Positions 46,968-54,764 of a stretch of 64,000 bases of DNA are shown here, piece after piece. Source of the DNA: Cellvibrio sp. PSBB023 (lineage in GTDB: Bacteria; Pseudomonadota; Gammaproteobacteria; Pseudomonadales; Cellvibrionaceae). Position 1 is the first letter of the stretch. Each line of letters opens with the position of its first letter. A model generated the notes under the pieces. It was not told the origin of the DNA. It ran no database searches and was given only the letters and a program-made list of their open reading frames with translations. The DNA lies in NCBI RefSeq assembly GCF_002007605.1, contig NZ_CP019799.1:1-64000 (forward strand). The letters are read 5' to 3'. The position numbers and the translations under genes were made by a program.

Positions 46968-48695
46968 TTAATGTGGTGCGGCAATTTTGTGTTTGCCCAT
47001 TCGGTGCAAAACATGTTCTGCCATCCCCGCAGCCAATTGCTGTTCGCTGAGGAAGATTTTGCCTACCTTTTCCTTCTCCCAGAGCTCCGCTTCGTCTTCA
47101 TTGTGAGTGCGAATCACCGTTTCAATTTTAGGGTTGAGTTTGCGCGCAATCTCAACCATTTGACGCACATGGAAGGTGTTGGATGTCGCGGCAACCAGCA
47201 TTCCGGCTTTGGCGATATGGGCTTGAATCAATACGTTGGGGTCAGCAGCATCGCCACACACGGCGGGAATATTTTGTGCCCGCAGTTCCTCCACAATGGC
47301 GCGATTGGCTTCAGTCACCACGTAGGGGATTTGCTGCTCATCCAGGGCTTTTGCAATGCGGCGCCCTACGCGACCATAGCCGACCAATACGACTTGACCG
47401 GAGAGATACACTTCGTCGGTACTCATTGGCAGCACGGCCAATGGGTCGTCGCGCATTTCCAATTTGCGCGCGAACGCGGAATGCTTGAGCGCCCAATTAC
47501 GCAGAGGTTCCAGCAGGGTAAACATCAGGGAGTTGAGGGCGATGGACACCAAGGCCCCGGCCAGGATCAGGTTTTGGGCTTGAATATCCATCAGCCCCAA
47601 ACTGATACTCAGGCTTGCCAGGATAAACGAGAACTCACCGATCTGGGCCAAGCTCGCCCCTACGATCAGTGCCGTATTGAGCGGGTAGCGAAAGGCGAGT
47701 ACCAGTGCAACAGCGGCAATGGTTTTACCAAACATGATAATGGCGGCCACAGCGAGCACTTTCAGTGGTTCGTTGAGCAGAATCTGCGGGTCAAACAGCA
47801 TGCCGACCGAAACAAAAAACAATACCGCAAAGGCATCGCGCAGGGGCAGGGAGTCATCGGCGGCGCGGTGGCTGAATTCTGACTCGCGCAGCATCATGCC
47901 TGCAAAGAAGGCGCCCAGTGCGAAAGACACATCAAACAACAGCGCAGAGCCATAGGCGACTCCTACTGCCGTGGCAATCACGCAGAGGCTGAACAATTCG
48001 CGCGAACCGGTACCGGCCACCCACCAGAGTAATTTGGGTAACAAGCGTTTGCCGACCACCAGCATAAACACCACAAAGGCTGCCACTTTGCCCAGGGTGA
48101 TCAGCAGTGCTATGGCAATGTTCTGGTCATTGGTCGCCGGAGCGTGGCCGTCAGCGGCGGGAACCGTACCCATGATGCCGGCGATAACTGGCAGGAGTAC
48201 CAGCACCAATACCATCACCAGGTCTTCAACCACCAGCCAACCCACGGCGATACGACCATTGAGGGTTTCAATTTGCCCGCGTGCTTCCAGTGCCTTGAGC
48301 AGTACCACGGTACTGGCACAAGAGAGGGATAAACCAAACACCAGGCATTCCGCCAGGCCCCAGCCCCAGAAATAACCGGCACCGGCGCCGAGCAGGGTGG
48401 CAATGGTGATTTGCAGCATGGCGCCCGGTACGGCGATACGTTTCACCGCCAACAGATCGCCCACTGAAAAATGTAGGCCTACGCCAAACATCAATAGCAT
48501 TACCCCAATTTCTGCCAACTGGGCTGTGAGTGCGACATCGGCAACAAAGCCGGGGGTAGAGGGGCCGACAATAATGCCGGCAATAAGGTAACCAATCAGG
48601 GGTGGCATGCGTAAGCGCGCGGCGATAAACCCTAAAATCATCGCCAGACCGAGGCCTGCGGCAATAGTCGTAATTAGGCTAATGTCATGTGGCAT
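46968..48695 (-). CDS. ybaL: YbaL-type CPA2 cation/proton antiporter with RCK domain
   Basis: 575 residues. N-terminal CPA2 exchanger with about 12 helices (LTAQLAEIGVMLLMFGVGLH, GWLVVEDLVMVL) and a C-terminal TrkA-N domain with nucleotide site VVLVGYGRVGRRIAKAL. Likely K+/H+ exchange gated by NAD(H). The N-terminus MPHDISLITTIAAGLGLAMI resembles E. coli YbaL more than KefB or KefC. Confidence 0.88.
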   Translation of the reverse strand: MPHDISLITTIAAGLGLAMILGFIAARLRMPPLIGYLIAGIIVGPSTPGFVADVALTAQLAEIGVMLLMFGVGLHFSVGDLLAVKRIAVPGAMLQITIATLLGAGAGYFWGWGLAECLVFGLSLSCASTVVLLKALEARGQIETLNGRIAVGWLVVEDLVMVLVLVLLPVIAGIMGTVPAADGHAPATNDQNIAIALLITLGKVAAFVVFMLVVGKRLLPKLLWWVAGTGSRELFSLCVIATAVGVAYGSALLFDVSFALGAFFAGMMLRESEFSHRAADDSLPLRDAFAVLFFVSVGMLFDPQILLNEPLKVLAVAAIIMFGKTIAAVALVLAFRYPLNTALIVGASLAQIGEFSFILASLSISLGLMDIQAQNLILAGALVSIALNSLMFTLLEPLRNWALKHSAFARKLEMRDDPLAVLPMSTDEVYLSGQVVLVGYGRVGRRIAKALDEQQIPYVVTEANRAIVEELRAQNIPAVCGDAADPNVLIQAHIAKAGMLVAATSNTFHVRQMVEIARKLNPKIETVIRTHNEDEAELWEKEKVGKIFLSEQQLAAGMAEHVLHRMGKHKIAAPH

Positions 48696-48928
48696 AAGTA
48701 GCTAAGTCCTTGATGAATGAGGGTTAACTATATTTGCGGGGGCAAAATCAATGCAAGTAATCTGCCAAAAAGTTGCACTTTTTTACCGGCCTATTTACGC
48801 CCTGGGCATTGAATAGCATCAACTATAGCCCCACTTCCCTTCGGTCCCGGATTTATCTCTGCACCATCCGGCTGCCGGAAAACCCGGTTCTGGATGGTGC
48901 CTCCCTCTGTCATTCACAGGAGAATGCC

Positions 48929-49441
48929 ATGTTTTACGAACTTACCGTGGTGCAATTTACCAAGGCCCTCAACAACCTCAGCGCGATTCTTGATAAGGGT
49001 GCGGCGCAGGCTGAAGCGAAAAAATTTGATGTGTCTGTGCTGTTGAATTCGCGCCTCGCGCCCGATCAATTCAACCTGATTCGCCAGGTGCAAATCGCGT
49101 GCGATACCGCCAAGCTGGGCGTAGCGCGCCTGATTGGTAAAACCGAATCAGCGCCTGTGCATGCGGATACCGAAACCACCCTGCCTGAATTAAAAGCGCG
49201 CATCCAAGCAGTGTTGGATTATTTGGCCAGCGTCAAGCCGGAAGATTTTGACGGCGCGGCAGAGCGTCATATCAGTCAACCGCGCTGGGAAGGTAAATAC
49301 CTGACCGGTACCGAGTTTGCGATTCAACATGCAATCCCGAATATTTATTTCCATATCACCACTGCTTACGCCATTCTGCGTCACAACGGTGTAGATGTAG
49401 GCAAGAAGGATTATTTGGGGGCAATGCCTTACAAAAACTGA
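48929..49441 (+). CDS. DUF1993 family protein
   Basis: 170 residues. MFYELTVVQFTKALNNLSAI, RLAPDQFNLIRQVQIACDTA and the C-terminal FHITTAYAILRHNGVDVGKKDYLG match DUF1993, a DinB-like four-helix fold without known function. CAGGAGAATGCC precedes ATG 48929. The upstream in-frame start at 48773 would begin inside the divergent promoter region. Confidence 0.88.
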   Translation: MFYELTVVQFTKALNNLSAILDKGAAQAEAKKFDVSVLLNSRLAPDQFNLIRQVQIACDTAKLGVARLIGKTESAPVHADTETTLPELKARIQAVLDYLASVKPEDFDGAAERHISQPRWEGKYLTGTEFAIQHAIPNIYFHITTAYAILRHNGVDVGKKDYLGAMPYKN

Positions 49442-49484
49442 GTTACCAGAGGTGAGCGATAACAACTCACTGTCTGTGAACCCT

Positions 49485-49523
49485 AAAAAAGCCGCCCGAG
49501 TTTCACCACCGGGCGGCTTTTTT
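49485..49523. terminator. Terminator after the DUF1993 gene
   Basis: AAAAAAGCCGCCCG and CGGGCGGCTTTTTT arms. The last chromosomal feature before the prophage. Confidence 0.88.
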
Positions 49524-49568
49524 ATATGTTAGGACTTGAGATAAATACTATTACTCAGCGAGATATTT

Positions 49569-49655
49569 AGTGGGATATACGGGGACTACAGGGGATATAG
49601 TGGGACGACAAATGGAAAGGTGTTTCACTATGGGCAAAAGCCAAAGTTAGTGGGA
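49569..49655. repeat. AGTGGGA repeats at the phage left end
   Basis: AGTGGGA occurs at 49569-49575, 49599-49605 and 49649-49655, the first two exactly 30 bases apart, with related ATACGGGGACTACAGGGGATA between. Spaced repeats at a Mu-like end usually are transposase sites. By position only. Confidence 0.5.
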
Positions 49656-50003
49656 ATTGAACATATCGCGTTGGTTTTTGGCGATTGTTTGTGCGTGTAT
49701 GCGCTTGTATATCCGATATACCCAGCTCACAGATATATCGAACTGCTTTGCTACTTCTGCATGGTTTCGACCATTGCACGCGTCATAGATTGCCAGGGCA
49801 CGTGCCTGTAATTTATGAGTGTAATCCTTCGGGATGTAAAGCTGTTCGCCGCCAAAGTTGGCAACAACCTTGGCGGTCACTTCATTTGCGGCGATATCCG
49901 CTTTAGCCTCATCTATATTCAACTCCCGCAACACCAGAGCCACCTGGGATGACAGATCATCCAGAAACGCATCGCGGCGAGACCCCATAGCTGAGTTCTT
50001 CAT
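49647..50003 (-). CDS. mor: Mor family transcription activator
   Basis: 118-residue activator of phage middle or late genes. The C-terminal half carries the Mor HTH: YTHKLQARALAIYDACNGRN, then HAEVAKQFDISVSWVYRIYK. MKNSAMGSRRDAFLDDLSSQ is taken as the N-terminus (ATG 50003). Last gene of the leftward early operon. Confidence 0.85.
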   Translation of the reverse strand: MKNSAMGSRRDAFLDDLSSQVALVLRELNIDEAKADIAANEVTAKVVANFGGEQLYIPKDYTHKLQARALAIYDACNGRNHAEVAKQFDISVSWVYRIYKRIHAQTIAKNQRDMFNSH

Positions 50004-50011
50004 TTGTATAC

Positions 50012-50443
50012 CTACCTCTCCAGCCAATCTTTCAGCGATTCAATAACCGTGGCAGCTTGCTTGCCATTCAACCACTGCAACTGGTCTACCTTGGTCAGCC
50101 TGGCTACGTATTTGGCTAGCGCTTGTTCCGATGGATCACGTACCTTGTCGGCCGTATGCAAACTCAGCCACAAGTGGCGAATCAGTTTACTTTGAGGGTC
50201 GTCTGCCAGTTTGCGTTGCGGTTTGGCGGTCTTTGGAACGACCTTAAAGCCCTTGGCTTTCAGGGTTTCCAAAACCAGCTTGAGTTTTGGAATAGGTAGC
50301 TTCGCAACGCTTCTTGCACCTTCCAATTGGGGAATGTTAGCCAGCATCTGGCGATAACTATCATCATCCATACCCAATTCATTTGCGGCGATGTGGATTA
50401 GCTGGATTAGGCGCGCACGTTGATCAGAGCTTTTCGATGGCAT
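50012..50443 (-). CDS. gemA: GemA-like protein (Mu gp16 family)
   Basis: 143 residues. QRARLIQLIHIAANELGMDD and DSYRQMLANI, then PKLKLVLETLKAKGFKV, match the gp16/DUF1018 family; GemA of Mu is linked to gyrase modulation and early control. Overlaps the DnaT-like gene by 20 bases. Confidence 0.85.
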   Translation of the reverse strand: MPSKSSDQRARLIQLIHIAANELGMDDDSYRQMLANIPQLEGARSVAKLPIPKLKLVLETLKAKGFKVVPKTAKPQRKLADDPQSKLIRHLWLSLHTADKVRDPSEQALAKYVARLTKVDQLQWLNGKQAATVIESLKDWLER

Positions 50444-50948
50444 TGCCGCCTCCCGTTGTTGCCCAGGAGCGATCCGTTAATTGCTCACGCATGCTGGTGG
50501 TCTTAGTCGATACAGACTGCTGGTTCTGCACCTTGTAGCGCACATGCTGAATGAAGCGGGTATTCCAGGTATTGCTGATATCCCCGCGATCCATCCAGTA
50601 CAGGACGAACTCAGGCAATTGATCCAGGGCGAATTGTTGACTAATACCCTGGCGGGCGAGGATATCGAACGCACGCTGCAAAGGTTGCCAGGCGCTGTAC
50701 ATGATGTGCATCGACTGACCTTTGGCAATTTCCACTTCATGACGACGCCATTCATGCATGACATGCTTCATAAACTTGGAATTCCAGGCATGGTGGTGAA
50801 CACCGCGCTCACTCCAATAGATGCGGAACTCCAGCACTTGAGAGAGCGTGAATTCGCAGTTAACGCCATTTTGTGCGAGCAGCTGCACGGTAGCGTCTTG
50901 TGGTTGCCAATCGTTAGGAATGCACTGTTTCACTTTGTAGGCTCCCAT
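50424..50948 (-). CDS. DnaT-like protein with duplicated domain
   Basis: 174 residues made of two copies of the DnaT C-terminal single-stranded DNA-binding module: WQPQDATVQLLAQNGVNCEF then LEFRIYWSERGVHHHAWNSK, and WQPLQRAFDILARQGISQQF then PEFVLYWMDRGDISNTWNTR. Could load replication proteins at the transposition fork. Overlaps the ASCH gene by 19 bases. Confidence 0.75.
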   Translation of the reverse strand: MGAYKVKQCIPNDWQPQDATVQLLAQNGVNCEFTLSQVLEFRIYWSERGVHHHAWNSKFMKHVMHEWRRHEVEIAKGQSMHIMYSAWQPLQRAFDILARQGISQQFALDQLPEFVLYWMDRGDISNTWNTRFIQHVRYKVQNQQSVSTKTTSMREQLTDRSWATTGGGNAIEKL

Positions 50949-51328
50949 TTAATAAGATGCCCATGAAACATATCGTTTTCATCGGTATCTTTTTCAAAAT
51001 AGGCAAAGAACTCTTCCTCTGAGTTAAACCCGTCATCCAATGCCAATTGATGCAAATTATGTTTTGAGTCGATGATTACCCAGTTAATGCCATCAGCTAA
51101 ACGCAGCAGTACTTCACCAAATTTAGGCACAATTTTTATTACTCTAATGTCTGTGCAAATCACATCGGCAAGCTTGCGGCAAGATTTTGTGCGCATGCCC
51201 GTATACAGTTGCAGTGCATCGCCAACCTTGGGCGGATTACGCTTCCCTGCTTTGCGAATGGTCTGAGTTTTTTTGCCAGACTCAACATCATCGGCAAACT
51301 GCTTTTGAAAGTTATAGGCAACCATCAC
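50930..51328 (-). CDS. ASCH domain protein
   Basis: 132 residues. YNFQKQFADDVESGKKTQTI and KVGDALQLYTGMRTKSCRKL fit the ASCH/PUA-like fold, an RNA-binding or nucleotide-linked domain. Phage versions are common; function unknown. Precedes the DnaT-like gene in the same operon. Confidence 0.75.
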   Translation of the reverse strand: MMVAYNFQKQFADDVESGKKTQTIRKAGKRNPPKVGDALQLYTGMRTKSCRKLADVICTDIRVIKIVPKFGEVLLRLADGINWVIIDSKHNLHQLALDDGFNSEEEFFAYFEKDTDENDMFHGHLIKWEPTK

Positions 51329-51330
51329 TT

Positions 51331-51354
51331 ACCCCATTACCCCATTACCCCATT
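51331..51354. repeat. Three tandem copies of ACCCCATT
   Basis: Read on the minus strand, the repeats give successive ATG-GGG-TAA triplets, so the end of the zinc-finger gene and the start of the ASCH gene are joined by overlapping start-stop codons. Confidence 0.7.
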
Positions 51355-51561
51355 AATAAACCGCTTACGCTCCAACATGCTTGCGCACTCTGTACAGTGC
51401 TCAGTTCCAGGAACTGCAATGCGGCGCGCCTCTGGAATATCGGCTCCACACTCTTCACATTCCAACGCACTTGGTTCAGTGGATGGCATTTGACGCTGTG
51501 CCAAGATGCGATCAAGGTTCTCTTGTATCGCGTCATTTGCTTTATCTGCAATGTCACTCAC
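51337..51561 (-). CDS. DksA/TraR-type zinc finger protein
   Basis: 74 residues. The Cys pairs CEECGADIPEARR and HCTECASMLERKR form a four-Cys zinc finger as in TraR/DksA. Phage TraR-like proteins act on RNA polymerase without ppGpp. Its last codons (NGVMG) lie in the tandem repeat. Overlaps the DUF2786 stop. Confidence 0.85.
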   Translation of the reverse strand: MSDIADKANDAIQENLDRILAQRQMPSTEPSALECEECGADIPEARRIAVPGTEHCTECASMLERKRFINGVMG

Positions 51562-52268
51562 TACACAGCTCCTTGGTGCGTTATTGCTGTACGCTTATCT
51601 GCACCAACACCTTGGTTAAACACAACGTTGCGGCCATCACGGCGGCCTTGTGAGTACGAGTGCTGATCGTTCTGGCGCACCTTGTCAGTACGAGCAATCG
51701 CCTTACCCTCTTGTAAATCGGGATGACGCTCCTGCTTCCAACGTTGGATTAATGCCAGGCGTTCTTCGGTTAGCGGCTGATGCGTGATCTTGTGGTAGAC
51801 AGATTCAATCCAGCCCTCAGCATAAAGATTGCCTCGCTTAATTAGCGTGGCGCGTTTTAACCTTTTGCTTTGAGTTTCCAAAAAATCCGAGCGCCCTTTT
51901 TTAAGCTGACGCAGCAGCACCGCATACGCGTATTGGGCAATCACAGGTGCGCTATCAAAGCCAATGAACTCAACACGTGACTTGTAAGTTGAATCAAACG
52001 GCCCACGCGTGGTTTTATAAATAGCCTCAACGCCAAACGCTAAGCCAATTAAATTGATGAGCATGGCAATCCAGCGCGGTGGTGTTTTACCTGCACCAGC
52101 ATCCACATCGCTGAAGTTAATTTCACTCAGCTCCAAGGTTTCGCTGCTGACGTTGTACTTTTCCATCAGGGCCTGAGCTTGGCGTAATGCGGTCGCAGCT
52201 TCATTTGCATTGTCAGATCTAGAAAGTGCCAAGCACTTTTTAATCTTGTCCAATATTTTTGGATCCAT
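51561..52268 (-). CDS. DUF2786 domain protein
   Basis: 235 residues. The N-terminal DUF2786 helix pair reads MDPKILDKIKKCLALSRSDN, then ANEAATALRQAQALMEKYNV. Beyond it is a segment with SYSQGRRDGRNVVFNQGVG. Function unknown; typical of Mu-like early operons. Start ATG 52268 chosen for alignment; the longer frame to 52364 overlaps the DUF3164 gene. Confidence 0.82.
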   Translation of the reverse strand: MDPKILDKIKKCLALSRSDNANEAATALRQAQALMEKYNVSSETLELSEINFSDVDAGAGKTPPRWIAMLINLIGLAFGVEAIYKTTRGPFDSTYKSRVEFIGFDSAPVIAQYAYAVLLRQLKKGRSDFLETQSKRLKRATLIKRGNLYAEGWIESVYHKITHQPLTEERLALIQRWKQERHPDLQEGKAIARTDKVRQNDQHSYSQGRRDGRNVVFNQGVGADKRTAITHQGAV

Positions 52269-52269
52269 C

Positions 52270-53034
52270 TCACACCCCCGCAATATCAAGCGGAATGGCC
52301 TCATACTTTTCAGTACGGCCCAGGCGTTTTTGGATACGCAAATATGTGATGGTGCCCAACACACGAATGCTATCGGCGATGATGTTCATCGCCCTGTTCC
52401 AGCGGTCGTCTGGAACATCATAGGTGCGCATTTCCATGATGCGGCTTACGCTGAGATGCCCTTGGGCATTACGTTTAAACGACGCATTTACAGCAGCAAC
52501 CAAACCCTGCGGCACACCTGGGCGGCCCGTCCAATCGCGTAGGCATTCATCAATCAATTCCTTGGCAGCGTGGATCTGCTCATTGAACGAAATAGAGTCA
52601 TGGTTAGCGCGTAGAACCTTAAATGCACCGTCATAACTTGTGAGCGTTACATTGCCTTTTTGGCCACCGAGTTTTACAGCGTGTTCAGCAGCACTCAGTT
52701 CCACAAATGCTGCAATTTCTGTCAGCGCCTCTTGCTTGAATGCCTTCAATTGCGCATTCAACTCAGTCGCGCGGGCAACCAGTTTTTGCACCAACTCATC
52801 GCGCATCAAATCAATTGTTTTGATGCTGGATATCGGGCGCAGCGCGCCCGATGCATCCTCTTTGTACCCTTCGGGTATGTTTTCGTTGTTTGCAACAGTA
52901 ACGGGTTTTAGCGAACGCTCGGCCTCAGTAAGCAACCAATCAAAACTGTCGCGAACAACAGGGAAGTCATCATCGACAATTGGCGTATTACGGAAGCGAA
53001 TACCCGCCGCCACCAGTTTTTTAAAGAGCTCCAT
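52270..53034 (-). CDS. DUF3164 family phage protein
   Basis: 254 residues. The motif VRDSFDWLLTEAERSLKPVT and the central KTIDLMRDELVQKLVARATE and TSYDGAFKVLRAN blocks match DUF3164, a Mu-like early protein. Ribosome site GGAGGTAAGT lies before ATG 53034. Function not known. Confidence 0.85.
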   Translation of the reverse strand: MELFKKLVAAGIRFRNTPIVDDDFPVVRDSFDWLLTEAERSLKPVTVANNENIPEGYKEDASGALRPISSIKTIDLMRDELVQKLVARATELNAQLKAFKQEALTEIAAFVELSAAEHAVKLGGQKGNVTLTSYDGAFKVLRANHDSISFNEQIHAAKELIDECLRDWTGRPGVPQGLVAAVNASFKRNAQGHLSVSRIMEMRTYDVPDDRWNRAMNIIADSIRVLGTITYLRIQKRLGRTEKYEAIPLDIAGV

Positions 53035-53036
53035 AC

Positions 53037-53246
53037 TTACCTCCGTTGATCATTCAAGTGCGAACTCGGGCTCAGCGTTGCAGCCACTTTGCTCGCGTTA
53101 TTGCATTCATCCTGAAGCGCACGCAGCGCGCTGCATGCTTCAGGGTAGCTGTTTGCTTCAACTGCTTTGGTCAGCTTTGCCATGTGGATATTCATCAAAT
53201 TCATGGCGGCTGAGAGGTCTTGTTTCTGATAGCGTTGAACGTCCAT
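53037..53246 (-). CDS. Small phage protein, unknown
   Basis: 69 residues, helical: MDVQRYQKQDLSAAMNLMNI, then HMAKLTKAVEANSYPEAC. ATG 53246 overlaps the upstream stop (TAATG). Tight packing in the operon supports it as real. No family recognised. Confidence 0.65.
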   Translation of the reverse strand: MDVQRYQKQDLSAAMNLMNIHMAKLTKAVEANSYPEACSALRALQDECNNASKVAATLSPSSHLNDQRR

Positions 53247-53536
53247 TAGTGCAGCCTCCGAATTAACTGCGCGTCGTGATAAGGCTCTAACCAACGAACC
53301 AGCACACCCGCAATGGCTTTTTGATAAACAAAAAAATACGCACCTTTAATACAAGTCACGCCCGCCGATTTACCGTCAAGCGCTTTGGTTTTTGGTGTGT
53401 AGCTAATGGATATCACCGCATCTTTATCGGTCACATTGACCGAAATAAGTTTGTGCCCAGCTTCACTTAGCATTTGCACACAGCTGGCCGCAGCCAGGAG
53501 GCGCTCTGCGTGCGGGCAGAACGTTTCCTGGCTCAT
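53246..53536 (-). CDS. Phage protein, unknown
   Basis: 96 residues, MSQETFCPHAERLLAAASCV, mixed alpha/beta. ATG 53536 overlaps the MuB-like stop by one base (TGATG). No known motif; two Cys near the start. Co-expressed with transposition genes. Confidence 0.65.
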   Translation of the reverse strand: MSQETFCPHAERLLAAASCVQMLSEAGHKLISVNVTDKDAVISISYTPKTKALDGKSAGVTCIKGAYFFVYQKAIAGVLVRWLEPYHDAQLIRRLH

Positions 53537-54711
53537 CACACCACCTCATCAATGATCGATTCATCAATTACCGGTACACCAATGTTTGCTGCAATGTTCA
53601 TGGCGGCGAGTACAAAGTTGCCAATAGCCAGCGGATAGAGCTGGCTTTCTTGTGCGCGAGAAACTAAGCGTTGAGCAATTCGAGTAATGCCGGTTTGATC
53701 GATGATGTTTTCCAGCTTTACACCAACCCGCGCAAAACGGTGGCTCAAAAACTCTTCTACCAATTCAGGGCGCATGGGGTTTAGCGTCACCATTTCGCAG
53801 CGCTGCACTACTTCACGCACGTCCGCATTGCGCTCACTGAGTTTGATTTTTAATTCAGGCTGACCGATTAAAATCACACTCACCAGCGGAGTAAAACCAA
53901 TGCGCAATTCCAGAATGCGCTTTAAATGGCGCAGCGTGGTGATGGGCATGGAGTGCGCTTCTTCGATGAGGATGCAGTTGCTATAACCGCTCTTGTGGCT
54001 TTCGATCAGCGCGTTGTGAATTTGGCGAAAGCGCGCCTCTGGCCCGATGCGTACCGGTGAGTTGGGAGCGAGAGTGCGCAGGATGGATTCAGCAACGTGT
54101 GCAGACTTCAACATAGTGCCGCGGCTCTCAGTTTCTTCTGCTGCAAGCACATAAGGCTTGATTAGCGTGATAGGTAAATTCTCATCATGAATGCGCTGCT
54201 CAAGGTCGGTAGCGATGATGGATTTACCGCTACCACTTTCGCCAACCACTGCTAAAAATCCGCCATGCTTTGCGGTGGTAAACATACACTCGCGCACGTA
54301 GCGAATATCCGGGCTAACCCACATATCCTCAGCACAGGTTAAATCGGCAAACGGATCACGCATCACGCCAAAGTGGCGCTTTGCTTCAGGCTTTAATGAC
54401 TGGCGGCGTAACAGCATATGGTCGTCCTCCTCGGACTTGTTATCAGCTTTTGGAACGATGGGTTTGGGCACTGCTTGTAAATGTTTCATTGGCTCCGCTT
54501 CAACCACATCAAACACCGCGTCATTGGCTGAGTTGTATGGGGCGAGGAACTCCAAAATTTTCTCGCGCAAGGTCTTTGCCTTGGCCTCCGTTTTTGGCCA
54601 CAGGCCATGATTAAGCAACTGCGCAATCGTGGCGTCGCTCACGTTGCAGTGAATAGCAAGGGCGGTTTGTAGCAGCCCCAATTCGTTTAATGTTTTCTTT
54701 AAAGCAAGCAT
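53536..54711 (-). CDS. MuB-like AAA ATPase (ExeA/TniB type)
   Basis: 391-residue target-selection ATPase for the transposase. N-terminal HTH (about 1-60), then a flexible linker, then the ATPase with Walker A 157-164 in VVGESGSGKS and Walker B in CILIEEAH. MuB proteins bring target DNA to MuA and stimulate it. Directly downstream of the transposase gene. Confidence 0.88.
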   Translation of the reverse strand: MLALKKTLNELGLLQTALAIHCNVSDATIAQLLNHGLWPKTEAKAKTLREKILEFLAPYNSANDAVFDVVEAEPMKHLQAVPKPIVPKADNKSEEDDHMLLRRQSLKPEAKRHFGVMRDPFADLTCAEDMWVSPDIRYVRECMFTTAKHGGFLAVVGESGSGKSIIATDLEQRIHDENLPITLIKPYVLAAEETESRGTMLKSAHVAESILRTLAPNSPVRIGPEARFRQIHNALIESHKSGYSNCILIEEAHSMPITTLRHLKRILELRIGFTPLVSVILIGQPELKIKLSERNADVREVVQRCEMVTLNPMRPELVEEFLSHRFARVGVKLENIIDQTGITRIAQRLVSRAQESQLYPLAIGNFVLAAMNIAANIGVPVIDESIIDEVV

Positions 54712-54764
54712 GGTTAACTCCGAATATGTGCGGGCAACTGCGCTATGCCCTGGTAGCCAATTGG

